Position numbers and translations under genes: made by a program. A stretch of DNA of 64,000 nucleotides from CADEFX01 sp046154585. GTDB taxonomy: Bacteria > Pseudomonadota > Alphaproteobacteria > Rhizobiales > Hyphomicrobiaceae. The DNA lies in assembly GCA_046154585.1 (NCBI GenBank), contig JBJXDX010000091.1, positions 80,455 to 144,454 of the forward strand, read 5' to 3'. The notes under the pieces are model-generated. The model did not search any database, was not told the origin of the DNA, and was given only the letters and a program-made list of their open reading frames with translations. Positions 1 to 8,629 of the stretch are shown one piece after another (the first letter of the stretch is position 1; each line of letters opens with the position of its first letter).

Positions 1-886
1 GCGCCTCGGCGAGATGAAGCACACGGACCTTGCCGAGCTCATTCTCGACGAGTCCGGGTACACGGCCATGTGGCAGGCCGACAAGAACCCGCAGTCGCAG
101 TCCAGGCTTGAGAACCTGAAGGAGCTGGTGCGCTTCATGCACGAGTTCGAAAGCCTGCAAGGGTTTCTTGAGCACGTGTCCCTCGTCATGGATGTGGATA
201 CGGCCGACGAAGGTGACCGCGTCACCCTCATGACATTGCACGCCGCCAAGGGCCTCGAGTTTGGCACTGTCTTTCTGCCGGGCTGGGAGGAAGGTCTCTT
301 CCCCCACCAGCGCTCCCTCGATGAAAACGGGCTTGCCGGACTTGAGGAGGAGCGTCGCCTCGCCTATGTCGGACTGACGCGGGCCGGACGCAAAGCGCGG
401 GTATCGTTCGCGCAAAATCGCCGAAACCGAGGCCTCTACCAATCAGCGACGCCTTCCCGGTTCGTCGATGAGCTGCCCCCTGCCGACGTGGAGGTCGTGG
501 AGGCGAAAGGCCCCTTCAGCGGTGCCTATGCAAACTTCGGCAATGCAGGCGGTTTCGGCCGATCCAATCCCTACGGCGCGAGTCGCTTCGATGACGTCGA
601 CACCAAGCCTTTCAGCAGCACGTATCAAACTCCGGGCTGGCTGCGCGCGCAGCAGTGGAAGCCGCAGCGGACCGCGCAGCAGCAGAAAAAAAGGCCGTTG
701 ACCCTCGAAGGCGAGCTCGTCGCGTCCTCGACGGGCCACACCTCGGATTTCAGCGTCGGCGACCGGGTCCGGCATCAGAAGTTCGGCTATGGCGAGGTGA
801 CCGGCGTCGACGGCAACAAGCTCACCATCGAGTTTGAGGACGCAGGCCAGAAACGCGTTGTCGACAGCTTCGTGGAAAAGGGTTGA
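1..886 (+). CDS. uvrD: UvrD/PcrA-type DNA helicase, C-terminal part (5' end outside window)
   Basis: C-terminal part of a superfamily 1A DNA helicase that unwinds DNA in nucleotide excision and mismatch repair. The open frame runs in from the left edge, so the Walker A half of the protein is missing here. Visible motifs are helicase motif V (VTLMTLHAAKGLEF, about residue 75 of the fragment) and motif VI with its arginine finger (EERRLAYVGLTRA, about residue 115). The last ~45 residues (VGDRVRHQKFGYGEV onward) match the Tudor-like C-terminal domain of PcrA/UvrD, which is known to bind RNA polymerase. UvrD and PcrA cannot be told apart from this fragment. Confidence 0.93.
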   Translation, partial: RLGEMKHTDLAELILDESGYTAMWQADKNPQSQSRLENLKELVRFMHEFESLQGFLEHVSLVMDVDTADEGDRVTLMTLHAAKGLEFGTVFLPGWEEGLFPHQRSLDENGLAGLEEERRLAYVGLTRAGRKARVSFAQNRRNRGLYQSATPSRFVDELPPADVEVVEAKGPFSGAYANFGNAGGFGRSNPYGASRFDDVDTKPFSSTYQTPGWLRAQQWKPQRTAQQQKKRPLTLEGELVASSTGHTSDFSVGDRVRHQKFGYGEVTGVDGNKLTIEFEDAGQKRVVDSFVEKG

Positions 887-1015
887 CCTGCCCTCGCTCC
901 CACTGCCGCCCGAATGCAACGTGCCCTGCCCAATTCCCGATCCAATGCCGTGGCACGCTCGACAATGCGGTCTGATAACCCTTAGAAGTTCATGAGTTTG
1001 CAGCGGGAGTGAGCC

Positions 1016-2443
1016 ATGGCAGCGGTCGATACGGCATTGCGCAGGTCCAGCGAATCCGCCGTGAGCGCCCCCGCCGTTCGCCCGCCGACCGACGCGACAG
1101 CTGCCGACGTGATGGCCGAGATTTTTGATCGCAACGACCGGCGGGAGAAGTTCATTCCCGTGACGCGTGAGGCGCTCATGGAGCGCCTGACCCGACCGCA
1201 CTCATGGCCCGCCCAAGACGGGGCGGAAGCCCGGCGGTTTTTCCGCTATCTGGATTACTGGCGCCAGCAAACCTATGCGTCGCGCTTGTTGGAGCTCGAA
1301 AGCGACTACGAGCCGTTCAACCCCGACAGCGACCTGCTGGTCAGCCGTACCTTCACGCGGGACGAACGCTTCCAGAAGCGTCAGCGGCTCGTGGCCAACA
1401 TGACCAAGCTGCTGGAGCAGGCCAACTACACGCGCATCGATACCGACAAGGTCGAGCTAATCCTCACCACCGACAGCCACTATGGCCTGGACCTGCATGT
1501 CGATCTCTCCGCCTTCGACGAGTTGCTTATCTTCTATCGCGGCGCCAGCAAGCGCACGGAGAGCCGCCGCGACATTCGCAAGCTCTATCTCAAGCACGAA
1601 GATATCGAGGTTCCGATCTTTCAGCGCCTCTGCGTGGTGTTCAAGCTGAAGCCCGAGGAAGTTCGCATCCGTGAAGTCATGGTCGAGCGAAGCTGCAACC
1701 GCAAGGAGGCAGAGAAGATCGTCAAGAAGCTGCGCAGCATGCTGCCGCCGCAGATCAAATCGGACTTAATCTACCTGAAGCTCTTCAAGAACATGCCGCG
1801 GTCCGACATCGAGATGGTATTTCCGAACACGCGCGTACGTTTCCGCCTGTTCGACAAGATCAGGCTCGGCGTGACGGCCAGCAGCGGCCTTGGCATGGGA
1901 GTCTTCGGAACGGTGGGAAAGATCGCCGTCGCCTCGAATCCGATCGCGCTGGCCGGAGCCATGCTCGGTCTGTGCGGCATCGCATTCCGTCAAGCGACGA
2001 GCTTCCTGAACCAGCGCAATCGGTACATGGTGACGATGGCGCAGAACCTCTATTTCCACGCGCTGGCCGACAATCGCGGCGTGACGACCCTGCTTGCGAG
2101 CCGGGCAGCCGAGGAGGACATCAAGGAGGAAATGCTGCTTTACAACGTCATGGCGAAGGACCGGGTCTCCCGCCGCGATTTGGGCGATGTAGACCGCTCC
2201 ATCGAGCAGTATCTGCTCAACACGTTCAATGTATCGGTGAATTTCGATCTCGAGGATGCGCTCAGCCGCCTGATGGCGGACGGTATCGTCACTGAGAAAG
2301 ACGGCGTCTTCGATACGTTGGCGCCAAACGCGGCGGCACGACACATCGACGTCAAATGGGACAAGTACCTGGACGAGCTTCCCGACCAGACTCGGGACGA
2401 AGGCGTCGAGTTCGACAAGGACACCGGCGAGGCGATGGCCTGA
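1016..2443 (+). CDS. DUF3754 (TMEM143-like) membrane protein
   Basis: A 475-residue protein of unknown function. The central part (about residues 150-340) resembles the DUF3754/TMEM143 family, with the characteristic LKLFKNMPRSDIEMVFP stretch at about residue 260. A hydrophobic, glycine/alanine-rich segment follows at about residues 283-325 and is probably one or two membrane spans. The C-terminal ~100 residues are acidic and soluble. The start is supported by GGGAG eight bases upstream of ATG. It lies between the helicase and prmA on the same strand, 129 bases after the helicase; this neighbourhood says little about function. Family assignment is by pattern recognition, and no catalytic residues are evident. 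Confidence 0.75.
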   Translation: MAAVDTALRRSSESAVSAPAVRPPTDATAADVMAEIFDRNDRREKFIPVTREALMERLTRPHSWPAQDGAEARRFFRYLDYWRQQTYASRLLELESDYEPFNPDSDLLVSRTFTRDERFQKRQRLVANMTKLLEQANYTRIDTDKVELILTTDSHYGLDLHVDLSAFDELLIFYRGASKRTESRRDIRKLYLKHEDIEVPIFQRLCVVFKLKPEEVRIREVMVERSCNRKEAEKIVKKLRSMLPPQIKSDLIYLKLFKNMPRSDIEMVFPNTRVRFRLFDKIRLGVTASSGLGMGVFGTVGKIAVASNPIALAGAMLGLCGIAFRQATSFLNQRNRYMVTMAQNLYFHALADNRGVTTLLASRAAEEDIKEEMLLYNVMAKDRVSRRDLGDVDRSIEQYLLNTFNVSVNFDLEDALSRLMADGIVTEKDGVFDTLAPNAAARHIDVKWDKYLDELPDQTRDEGVEFDKDTGEAMA

Positions 2444-2486
2444 CACCTGTCTCTTACAGCACACGCGATCTGAATTCAGCGCTCCG

Positions 2487-3362
2487 ATGCTATTGACCCG
2501 GCTATCGATCTCGGCCGCCGATGCCCATGGTGCCGGCGCCCTCTCCGAGCTGCTGGAAACGCTCGACCCTGCTCCCGTTGCCCTGTCGATGTTTCGCGAC
2601 GAACCGTCGGACGCTTGGCGTCTTGATGCCTACTATCCCGTGGCGCCCGAGCTTGCGCAAATCATCGCGGCAGTTCGGAGCATCCTGCCGTCACTCTCGC
2701 ACGCGGATCTAACACTTACTCAGGTGCCGGACGAGAACTGGGTCGCTGTCAGCCAAGCCGCTCTTCCGCCGGTTGCTGCCGGACCGTTCCTCGTTCACGG
2801 AAGTCACGACCGCATGGCCGCGAGCGGCAAGCGGTACGCGATCGAAATCGAAGCCGGCGAAGCCTTTGGAACCGCGCATCACGCCAGCACACGGGGCTGT
2901 CTTCTGGCACTCGATCGGCTGGCGCGCCGTCGTTCGTTCCACCGCGTGCTCGATCTTGGCTGCGGCTCCGGCGTGCTCGCAATCGCTTCGGCCAAGCGTT
3001 TTCCCGCCGCTTCCGTGATCTGTACAGACATCGATGCGATCGCGATCGATGTGGCCCGCGCCAACGCACGCATCAACGGCGTCGCGTCGCGAATGCAGTT
3101 GGCGACCGCAACCGGTGTCGATCATGCGCTCCTGCGTCACCGCCGGTTCGATCTCATTCTGGCAAACGTTCTCGCCGAGCCGCTGATTGCGCTCGCGCCG
3201 CGCCTTGCCCGTCTCATCGAACCTGGTGGATTTGTTATTCTGTCCGGCCTGCTCCATTCGGAGCAGCGCGCCGTACGCACGGCCTACCTCGCCTGCGGTC
3301 TCACGGCAGAGAATGCAATGTCGTTGAACGGCTGGGCCATTCTCACCCTGCGGCGCCGATAA
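2487..3362 (+). CDS. prmA: Ribosomal protein L11 methyltransferase PrmA
   Basis: SAM-dependent class I methyltransferase predicted to trimethylate lysines of ribosomal protein L11 in the cytoplasm. The 291-residue length fits PrmA. The SAM-binding motif I (VLDLGCGSGVLA) is at about residue 155, an acidic residue follows in CTDIDAIAIDVARAN at about 180, and the NVLAEP substrate motif is at about 227. The N-terminal ~110 residues correspond to the L11-recognition domain, which is more variable. No strong Shine-Dalgarno is visible before the ATG. The gene ends 9 bases before a convergent DUF1127 gene. Confidence 0.9.
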   Translation: MLLTRLSISAADAHGAGALSELLETLDPAPVALSMFRDEPSDAWRLDAYYPVAPELAQIIAAVRSILPSLSHADLTLTQVPDENWVAVSQAALPPVAAGPFLVHGSHDRMAASGKRYAIEIEAGEAFGTAHHASTRGCLLALDRLARRRSFHRVLDLGCGSGVLAIASAKRFPAASVICTDIDAIAIDVARANARINGVASRMQLATATGVDHALLRHRRFDLILANVLAEPLIALAPRLARLIEPGGFVILSGLLHSEQRAVRTAYLACGLTAENAMSLNGWAILTLRRR

Positions 3363-3371
3363 CGGCGCGCC

Positions 3372-3617
3372 TCAATCAACCCAGCCCGGCGGCAGGAGCA
3401 GGCGGCGGGCACGCAGTTGCCGGATCTCGGGCTCGGCAATTCCGATGTCGCTCAAGACGCGATCGTCGAGATTGATGAGCCTGGCGGCCCGCCGGCGGCG
3501 CACATGCGCCGCTTTGACCGCAGCAATGACCTGCTCAGTCAGACTGGCAATCCGGCCGCGCAGCCCCTCGGTGACGTCGATACCGTGCCCGACATCGGGA
3601 GTCGTGTATCGCGACAA
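3372..3617 (-). CDS. DUF1127 family small protein
   Basis: An 81-residue basic protein ending in a DUF1127-type segment (LINLDDRVLSDIGIAEPEIRQLRARR, given here as a pattern rather than a full motif). DUF1127 proteins are small arginine-rich proteins common in Hyphomicrobiales; some members have been linked to phosphate, carbon or RNA metabolism, but no biochemical role can be assigned here. It is convergent with prmA and is followed upstream by a second DUF1127-type gene on the same strand. The ATG at 3617 is the only clear in-frame start. Confidence 0.75.
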   Translation of the reverse strand: MSRYTTPDVGHGIDVTEGLRGRIASLTEQVIAAVKAAHVRRRRAARLINLDDRVLSDIGIAEPEIRQLRARRLLLPPGWVD

Positions 3618-3673
3618 CGGACGGCTGCCGCCTCACGGAGAGGCGGGCAGCCGGTCTTCGCTGGGCAGGGCTG

Positions 3674-3922
3674 TTACAGCCAGTAGCTGTTGACGGCGCC
3701 GTCCTTTGCGCGAACCGCTTTGATGCGATCTGCCGAGAAGCCGAGGTCAGCCAGGCGCTGATCGCTCAAGCCGCTCAAATAGGCGCGGACGTGCGCTTCG
3801 CCGTGGGCTTTCCTCACCTCAATGATGCGATCGAAGACGCGACGCAAAAAGCCCGGCTTTGCAGAAGCAGCAGTCGTGTCGACCGCAGCGTTGAAACCAA
3901 ATGCCGTGGTGTTGGTGCTCAT
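3674..3922 (-). CDS. DUF1127-like small protein
   Basis: An 82-residue protein whose second half (AYLSGLSDQRLADLGFSADRI) matches the DUF1127 pattern. The open frame extends 35 codons further upstream, but the start at 3922 is chosen because AGAAAGGGGG lies just upstream and the residues before it look non-coding. The leader of this gene contains a 7-bp hairpin (3953-3977). It forms a pair with the DUF1127 gene just downstream (57-base gap), and the two probably share regulation. Molecular function is unknown. Confidence 0.75.
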   Translation of the reverse strand: MSTNTTAFGFNAAVDTTAASAKPGFLRRVFDRIIEVRKAHGEAHVRAYLSGLSDQRLADLGFSADRIKAVRAKDGAVNSYWL

Positions 3923-4154
3923 GATATTCCCCCTTTCTGGGGCTATGTTTGCAACGGCGAGAATCGCTAGCGCCGTTTGATCCAAACTTAAGTCGCATTG
4001 GCAGGCGCACCAGACTTTCCATTGCATCGCAGCATGATTGAGATTGCATAGCTCATTTCATGATACATCAAAGTGTTATGGCATTTAATAATTTGCTGCA
4101 TTGCGTCATTATTAGGCACATTGCCTGCAACCGGTAGGCACCCTAAAAAGAAGC
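3923..4154. other. AT-rich divergent intergenic region with a small hairpin
   Basis: This stretch separates the minus-strand DUF1127-like gene from the plus-strand aminopeptidase and is visibly richer in A+T than its surroundings, especially 4040-4120. It presumably carries both promoters, but I could not pick a convincing -35/-10 pair. An inverted repeat (AACGGCG / CGCCGTT, loop 11) at 3953-3977 falls in the 5' leader of the DUF1127-like transcript and could affect its translation or stability. Confidence 0.4.
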
Positions 4155-5975
4155 ATGTTCCAGGATTTTTCTGCCGCAGCAGACCCCTCTCAAGGGGTCG
4201 AGAGGGTGGCACGTGTGCGGTCCCGCATGCGGGCGTTGGGCGTGGACGCGATCGTCGTTCCGCGCTCCGACGAGCATATGGGGGAATACGTACCCCCTTC
4301 ATCTGAAAGGCTAAAATGGCTCACGGGGTTTACCGGCTCGGCTGGCGTGGTAATCGTCGGCGGAACCTCCGCGGCCCTGTTCGTTGATGGCCGCTACACC
4401 CTTCAGGCCGGGTCTCAGGTCGACAAGGCCACGTTCGAGATTCTGCAGATCCCAGAGAATGAACCGGCCGATTGGATCGCCGCCAAGGTCAAGAAAGGAG
4501 GGGCCGTCGGGTTCGATCCGTGGCTGCACACATCCGCATGGGTCGCGCGCGTCAGACAACTCCTTGGCCAGCACGGCATTCGGCTCAAGCCTCTTAGCCG
4601 CAATCCCATCGATACCGTTTGGGGTACGGAGCGCCCCGCTGCGCCGCTGGGTCCCGTGACCGTCCACCCTCTCAAGTTCGCGGGCAAGCCGGCCGAGCAA
4701 AAGATCACCGAGCTTCAGACTACCTTGAAAGAAGCCGGCGAGGCTGCCGCGGTGTTGACGATGCCCGATTCCATCGCCTGGGTCTTCAACATCCGCGGGT
4801 CGGACGTCCAACACAATCCGACGCCGTTGGCCTTCGCCGTTCTGCATGCCACCGGCAAGCCCGAGCTCTTCGTCGATAAGCGCAAGCTTTCCAACGATGT
4901 TCGCAAATACCTGAACGGCATTTCCCGGTTGCGCGAGCCAGCCGAACTCAAGGAGCGCATCGACGCGCTGAAGAAAGCCAAGAAGCGCGTCCGCATCGAC
5001 GATGCCAGCGCCGCCTTCTGGTTCCGTCAGCGGCTCGGTGCGACCAGTAAGCTCATATCCAACGCGACTGATCCCTGCGTGCTGCCCAAGGCGCGCAAGA
5101 ACAAAGCCGAGATTGCCGGCGCGCGCGCAGCTCACGAGCGCGATGGCGTGGCCATGGCGCGGTTTCTCGCTTGGCTCGATCGGGAAGCTTCCTCAGGACA
5201 GATCGATGAAGTCGGGGCCGTGACGCAGCTCGAGGCCCTGCGTGCCGAGACCCAACTCCTGAAGGAGATCAGTTTCGACACCATCTCGGGATCGGGCGCC
5301 CACGGCGCGATCGTCCACTACCGGGTCACGGCCGCCACCAACCGCAAGCTCAAGTCTGGCGAGCTGTTCCTCGTGGACTCGGGCGCCCAATACGAGGACG
5401 GCACGACCGACGTGACGAGGACCGTCGCCATCGGGTCACCCACACAGGAAATGCGCGAGCGCTTCACACTTGTCTTGAAGGGACACATCGCCATTTCGAC
5501 GGCGCGCTTTCCCAAGGCGACAGCCGGGGCACATCTCGATGCCTTCGCGCGGCACGCCCTGTGGCAGCAGGGCCTCGACTTCGATCACGGCACCGGGCAC
5601 GGGGTCGGCAGCTATCTGTCCGTCCACGAAGGACCTCAAGGGCTGTCCAAACGCTCCCACGTTTCGCTCGAGCCCGGCATGATCGTGTCCAATGAGCCCG
5701 GGTACTACAAGGCCGGCCAATACGGCATCCGCATCGAGAACCTGCTGATCGTGACAGAGGCTGAGGCGATCCCCGGCGGCGATCGCAAAATGATGGGCTT
5801 CGAGACGCTGACGCTGGTGCCGATCGACCTCCGCCTTGTCGAGCCCAAGCTCCTGACGGCCGACGAGATCACATGGTTGAACGCCTACCATGTGCGCGTC
5901 CGCGAGGTGATCGGTCCCCACCTCGTCGCCGATCGCAAATGGCTGGAAGCCGCAACGGTTCCGCTTCGTATCTGA
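4155..5975 (+). CDS. Xaa-Pro aminopeptidase (M24B, eukaryote-like XPNPEP1 type)
   Basis: A cytosolic metallo-aminopeptidase that removes N-terminal residues preceding proline. At 606 residues it has the long XPNPEP1-like layout: two creatinase-N-type domains (about 1-310) and a C-terminal pita-bread domain. The five metal ligands are visible as D408, D419 (VDSGAQYEDGTTD), H482 (GTGHGVGS), E514 (EPGYY) and E528 (IRIEN). Their spacing of 11, 63, 32 and 14 is close to XPNPEP1 rather than to E. coli PepP. The upstream AGAAG is a modest ribosome-binding site. Stand-alone gene. Confidence 0.92.
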   Translation: MFQDFSAAADPSQGVERVARVRSRMRALGVDAIVVPRSDEHMGEYVPPSSERLKWLTGFTGSAGVVIVGGTSAALFVDGRYTLQAGSQVDKATFEILQIPENEPADWIAAKVKKGGAVGFDPWLHTSAWVARVRQLLGQHGIRLKPLSRNPIDTVWGTERPAAPLGPVTVHPLKFAGKPAEQKITELQTTLKEAGEAAAVLTMPDSIAWVFNIRGSDVQHNPTPLAFAVLHATGKPELFVDKRKLSNDVRKYLNGISRLREPAELKERIDALKKAKKRVRIDDASAAFWFRQRLGATSKLISNATDPCVLPKARKNKAEIAGARAAHERDGVAMARFLAWLDREASSGQIDEVGAVTQLEALRAETQLLKEISFDTISGSGAHGAIVHYRVTAATNRKLKSGELFLVDSGAQYEDGTTDVTRTVAIGSPTQEMRERFTLVLKGHIAISTARFPKATAGAHLDAFARHALWQQGLDFDHGTGHGVGSYLSVHEGPQGLSKRSHVSLEPGMIVSNEPGYYKAGQYGIRIENLLIVTEAEAIPGGDRKMMGFETLTLVPIDLRLVEPKLLTADEITWLNAYHVRVREVIGPHLVADRKWLEAATVPLRI

Positions 5976-6003
5976 CGTAGCCCTGCGCCTGCTGGACCGG
6001 CGC

Positions 6004-6831
6004 TTACTTCAGCGCGTTGAGCCGGTTCTCTGCGGCCGCCACACCAGCCGCAAGGGCCTTGGCGTACAGCATGCGGGCGCGCTCCACCTCGGCCCTGACA
6101 TCCCGCGCACCGGTGGCCGCGAGAATGTTGGGATCATACGTCTCGGCCAGCGCGAACAGGCCACGCGGATTGTCGGCAAGCAGGGCGTCACTGAGAACTT
6201 CTCGCGCTCGCACCATATTGCCATCGCCGATCATCTCCTGCGCGCGCTTGAGCAAGGCTTCGGCTTCCTCTTGCCGGCGCTTTTCGGGGTCTGGACGGAC
6301 GACCGGCGGCTGTGGCGATGCTGCGAGCTGATCGGCACTGACGACCGCGCGCGGGACTATCTCGACGGGTCGCACCGCAACCGCTTCTGTCTTTTGCGCC
6401 ACGGCTGGCTTCTGCACCGCTACGGATTGCGATATCGCCATCGTGTCGCCGAACCGGCCCGTCAGCCACAGCACGGCCGGCAGCACGAGCGCCAACCCCA
6501 GCACCAGGCCCAACAGTCCGGCTTTGAGTTGATGAACGAGCCAGCTTCCTTGCTTCTCCGGCGTGGCGCGGAAGGCCGACGGCATCAGCAGAGGCTCTTC
6601 GTCCTCGAAGGGCAGCTCGGTGTAGGGCGTCGGTGAGGACACCGAGAGTGCCCCTGCCTGTCGCGACGGGACGAGCAATGTCGACTCGCCACGTGCCGCA
6701 TGCTGGTGCTCGAAGTCGCGTTGCAATCTTTCCGTCAGAGCCGTGGGAGTTGTCGTCTTCGACACGCTTCGGCTATCTCCATTGTGGCGCGGGTAGCCCA
6801 CCGCCGCAGGTTTTCCGCCTGATGACGTCAT
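6004..6831 (-). CDS. Hypothetical single-span membrane protein with TPR/SEL1-like C-terminus
   Basis: A 275-residue protein with a disordered, proline- and threonine-rich N-terminus (1-100), one strong transmembrane segment (LLGLVLGLALVLPAVLWLT, about 110-128), an alanine/valine/proline linker, and a helical C-terminal domain (about 185-275) with alternating short helices (ALLKRAQEMIGDGN, AREVLSDALL, ALAAGVAAAENRL) as in TPR or SEL1-like repeats. The topology is probably N-in with the repeat domain in the periplasm. The start is supported by GGAGA upstream. The gene converges with the aminopeptidase. Function is unknown; a scaffold for envelope protein interactions is one possibility. Confidence 0.65.
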   Translation of the reverse strand: MTSSGGKPAAVGYPRHNGDSRSVSKTTTPTALTERLQRDFEHQHAARGESTLLVPSRQAGALSVSSPTPYTELPFEDEEPLLMPSAFRATPEKQGSWLVHQLKAGLLGLVLGLALVLPAVLWLTGRFGDTMAISQSVAVQKPAVAQKTEAVAVRPVEIVPRAVVSADQLAASPQPPVVRPDPEKRRQEEAEALLKRAQEMIGDGNMVRAREVLSDALLADNPRGLFALAETYDPNILAATGARDVRAEVERARMLYAKALAAGVAAAENRLNALK

Positions 6832-7159
6832 TCACGGTCTCCTCTTCCCGGCGAGAGGACACGTGTGAGCCAACCCAGCCTCCGTTGGAGGCAGCGGCCT
6901 TCAGAGGCACTCGAACAGTCGTGTGGAACGTGCAATGCCAATGGTCCATTCACGTACGCACCACGCATTCGCTCGGCCGGACCGCCGTCGCCACAACGGC
7001 TATCGTATTTCAGAACTAGGATGCGACCTTCCCCGACCGGCAAAGTACACAGCAAGCTTCGGGGAGACAAACAGAAATGCGTGAAGCGCTCGACACGTGA
7101 CTTGCGCGGCCAGGCCCGGCATGATCTCGCCGATATGCTGGGGACGAGGAGACGTGGCA
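6832..7159. other. Divergent intergenic region, no gene seen
   Basis: This 328-base spacer lies between the minus-strand hypothetical protein and the plus-strand NnrU-like gene. Open frames in it (for example the N-terminal extension of the NnrU frame from 7097) do not look coding. A short perfect hairpin (GCCTCC GTT GGAGGC) occurs at 6878-6892. It must hold divergent promoters, but none is convincing by eye. Confidence 0.4.
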
Positions 7160-7741
7160 ATGGTACCGCTGGTGATGGGCTTGGCGCTGTTCATCGGCAT
7201 CCATCTCGTGTCGACGCAGCCCGATCTGAGACAGGGTCTCGCGCAGCGCATGGGTCTCAATGCCTACAAGGGCTTATACTCACTCCTGAGTTTTGCCGGC
7301 CTCACCTTGATCGTTCTCGGCTATCACAAGGTGCAACTCGCACCTGGAAAAAATCCCGTGCTTTGGAACCCGCCGCTGTGGGGCCGGCACGTGACCATGC
7401 TGCTGATGCTGCCCGTGTTCCCGCTCCTCGTATCGACCTATCTCCCCGGCCGCATCAGCGCGGCCGTCCGCCATCCCATGATCACCGCTGTGAAATTCTG
7501 GGCCTTGGCCCACCTCTTCGTGCGCGGTGACGCCGCCTCTCTTCTCCTATTCGCCGGCCTCCTCGGCTGGGCCGTCTATGATCGCATCTCGCTGAAACAG
7601 CGGGAGGCCGCCGGTCTCGTTGCGGTCAGAACCGGTCCCGCGCGGAACGATATTGTCGCGATTGTCCTGGGGCTCGTGATCTATGGCATCTTCCTCAAGT
7701 GGGGCCACGCCGTGCTGATCGGCATGCCGCTCCTCTCCTGA
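7160..7741 (+). CDS. NnrU family integral membrane protein
   Basis: A 193-residue protein with about five or six hydrophobic segments. It carries NnrU-family hallmarks: an N-terminal GLALFIGIHLVS segment, GLNAYKGLYSLLSFAGL, a histidine-containing LAHLFVRGD and a C-terminal GHAVLIGMPLL. NnrU relatives are heme/nitrogen-oxide-associated membrane proteins first named from denitrification clusters; the exact role is unknown and no denitrification genes are nearby. The start at 7160 is preferred to the longer frame because GACGAGGAG precedes it and the protein begins directly with a membrane segment. Confidence 0.8.
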   Translation: MVPLVMGLALFIGIHLVSTQPDLRQGLAQRMGLNAYKGLYSLLSFAGLTLIVLGYHKVQLAPGKNPVLWNPPLWGRHVTMLLMLPVFPLLVSTYLPGRISAAVRHPMITAVKFWALAHLFVRGDAASLLLFAGLLGWAVYDRISLKQREAAGLVAVRTGPARNDIVAIVLGLVIYGIFLKWGHAVLIGMPLLS

Positions 7742-7915
7742 CGGCCGATCGGGTCACGAAAAAGCCGAAAACCGTGTCCACCAAAGCTGTTGCGATGCAA
7801 TCGTACGTGCCGCAATGATCGTTCCTGCCTTTCGCGGCCGTGCTCAGGAGTCTATATGGATGGTCTCCACCTGCAGCATCCTTCTGCCGCCGGAGCATTC
7901 TGAGGACAGCACCTG

Positions 7916-8629
7916 ATGGCCGACGGCACGGATACCTTCATCCGCGAAGTTCAAGAGGAATTGCGGCGGGAGCAGTTGACCCGCATCTGGGAGCGCTACG
8001 GCACCTATCTCATCGCTGCTGTTGTTCTCCTGATCGCCGCAGTGGCTGGCTACAAGTACTTGGAATACTACCGGATTTCGACGGCGGAAGCGGCTGGCGC
8101 CAGCTATCGCGCCGCCCTTGCATTGACCGAGCAAGGAAAACCTGACGACGCGCAGAAGGCGCTTGAAGCCATCGCTGGCAAATCCTCCTCAGGCTATGCT
8201 GCCCTGGCCGGCGTGCGCCTCGCCGCCGCTGCGGCCAAGGCCGGGAAAACCGCTGAGGCCGTCGCGGCATTCGACGCCATCGCCAAGAGTGGCACTGGTG
8301 ACGATCTCCTGCGCGATCACGCCGCACTCCAGGCTGCGATGTTGAGACTGGACACGGCCGACTGGACGGAGATGCAGAATCGGCTCAACGATCTTGCCAA
8401 TGACAAGAACGCATGGCGGTTTTCCGCCCGCGAGCTTTTGGGCTTGGCAGCATACAAGGCCGGACGCACGCCTGAAGCCCGTAAGACATTCGAGCTGCTG
8501 CTCGGCGACAAGGGAACACCTCCCTCAATGGTCGAGCGGGTTCAGCTTATGCTCAATGTCTTGACTGAAGCAGACGTCGCGAAAGGCGCTGGCGCAGTGC
8601 CGGCGAACACAAGTAGGGGTCGCGATTGA
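7916..8629 (+). CDS. YfgM-like tetratricopeptide membrane protein
   Basis: A 237-residue protein with a short cytoplasmic N-terminus (TFIREVQEELRREQLTRIWERYG), one transmembrane span (about 29-46) and a periplasmic helical TPR-like domain rich in alanine (about 55-220). This is the YfgM/TPR_21 layout: in enterobacteria YfgM is an ancillary periplasmic chaperone associated with SecYEG, and its gene sits directly before bamB, as here. The stop codon overlaps the bamB start (TGATG), so the two are translationally coupled. The ribosome-binding site GAGGA is 11 bases before ATG. Confidence 0.82.
   Translation: MADGTDTFIREVQEELRREQLTRIWERYGTYLIAAVVLLIAAVAGYKYLEYYRISTAEAAGASYRAALALTEQGKPDDAQKALEAIAGKSSSGYAALAGVRLAAAAAKAGKTAEAVAAFDAIAKSGTGDDLLRDHAALQAAMLRLDTADWTEMQNRLNDLANDKNAWRFSARELLGLAAYKAGRTPEARKTFELLLGDKGTPPSMVERVQLMLNVLTEADVAKGAGAVPANTSRGRD

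Noticed and set aside
6878..6892. Hairpin GCCTCC GTT GGAGGC considered as a terminator.
   Set aside because: It lies in a divergent promoter region with no T-run and no gene ending nearby.
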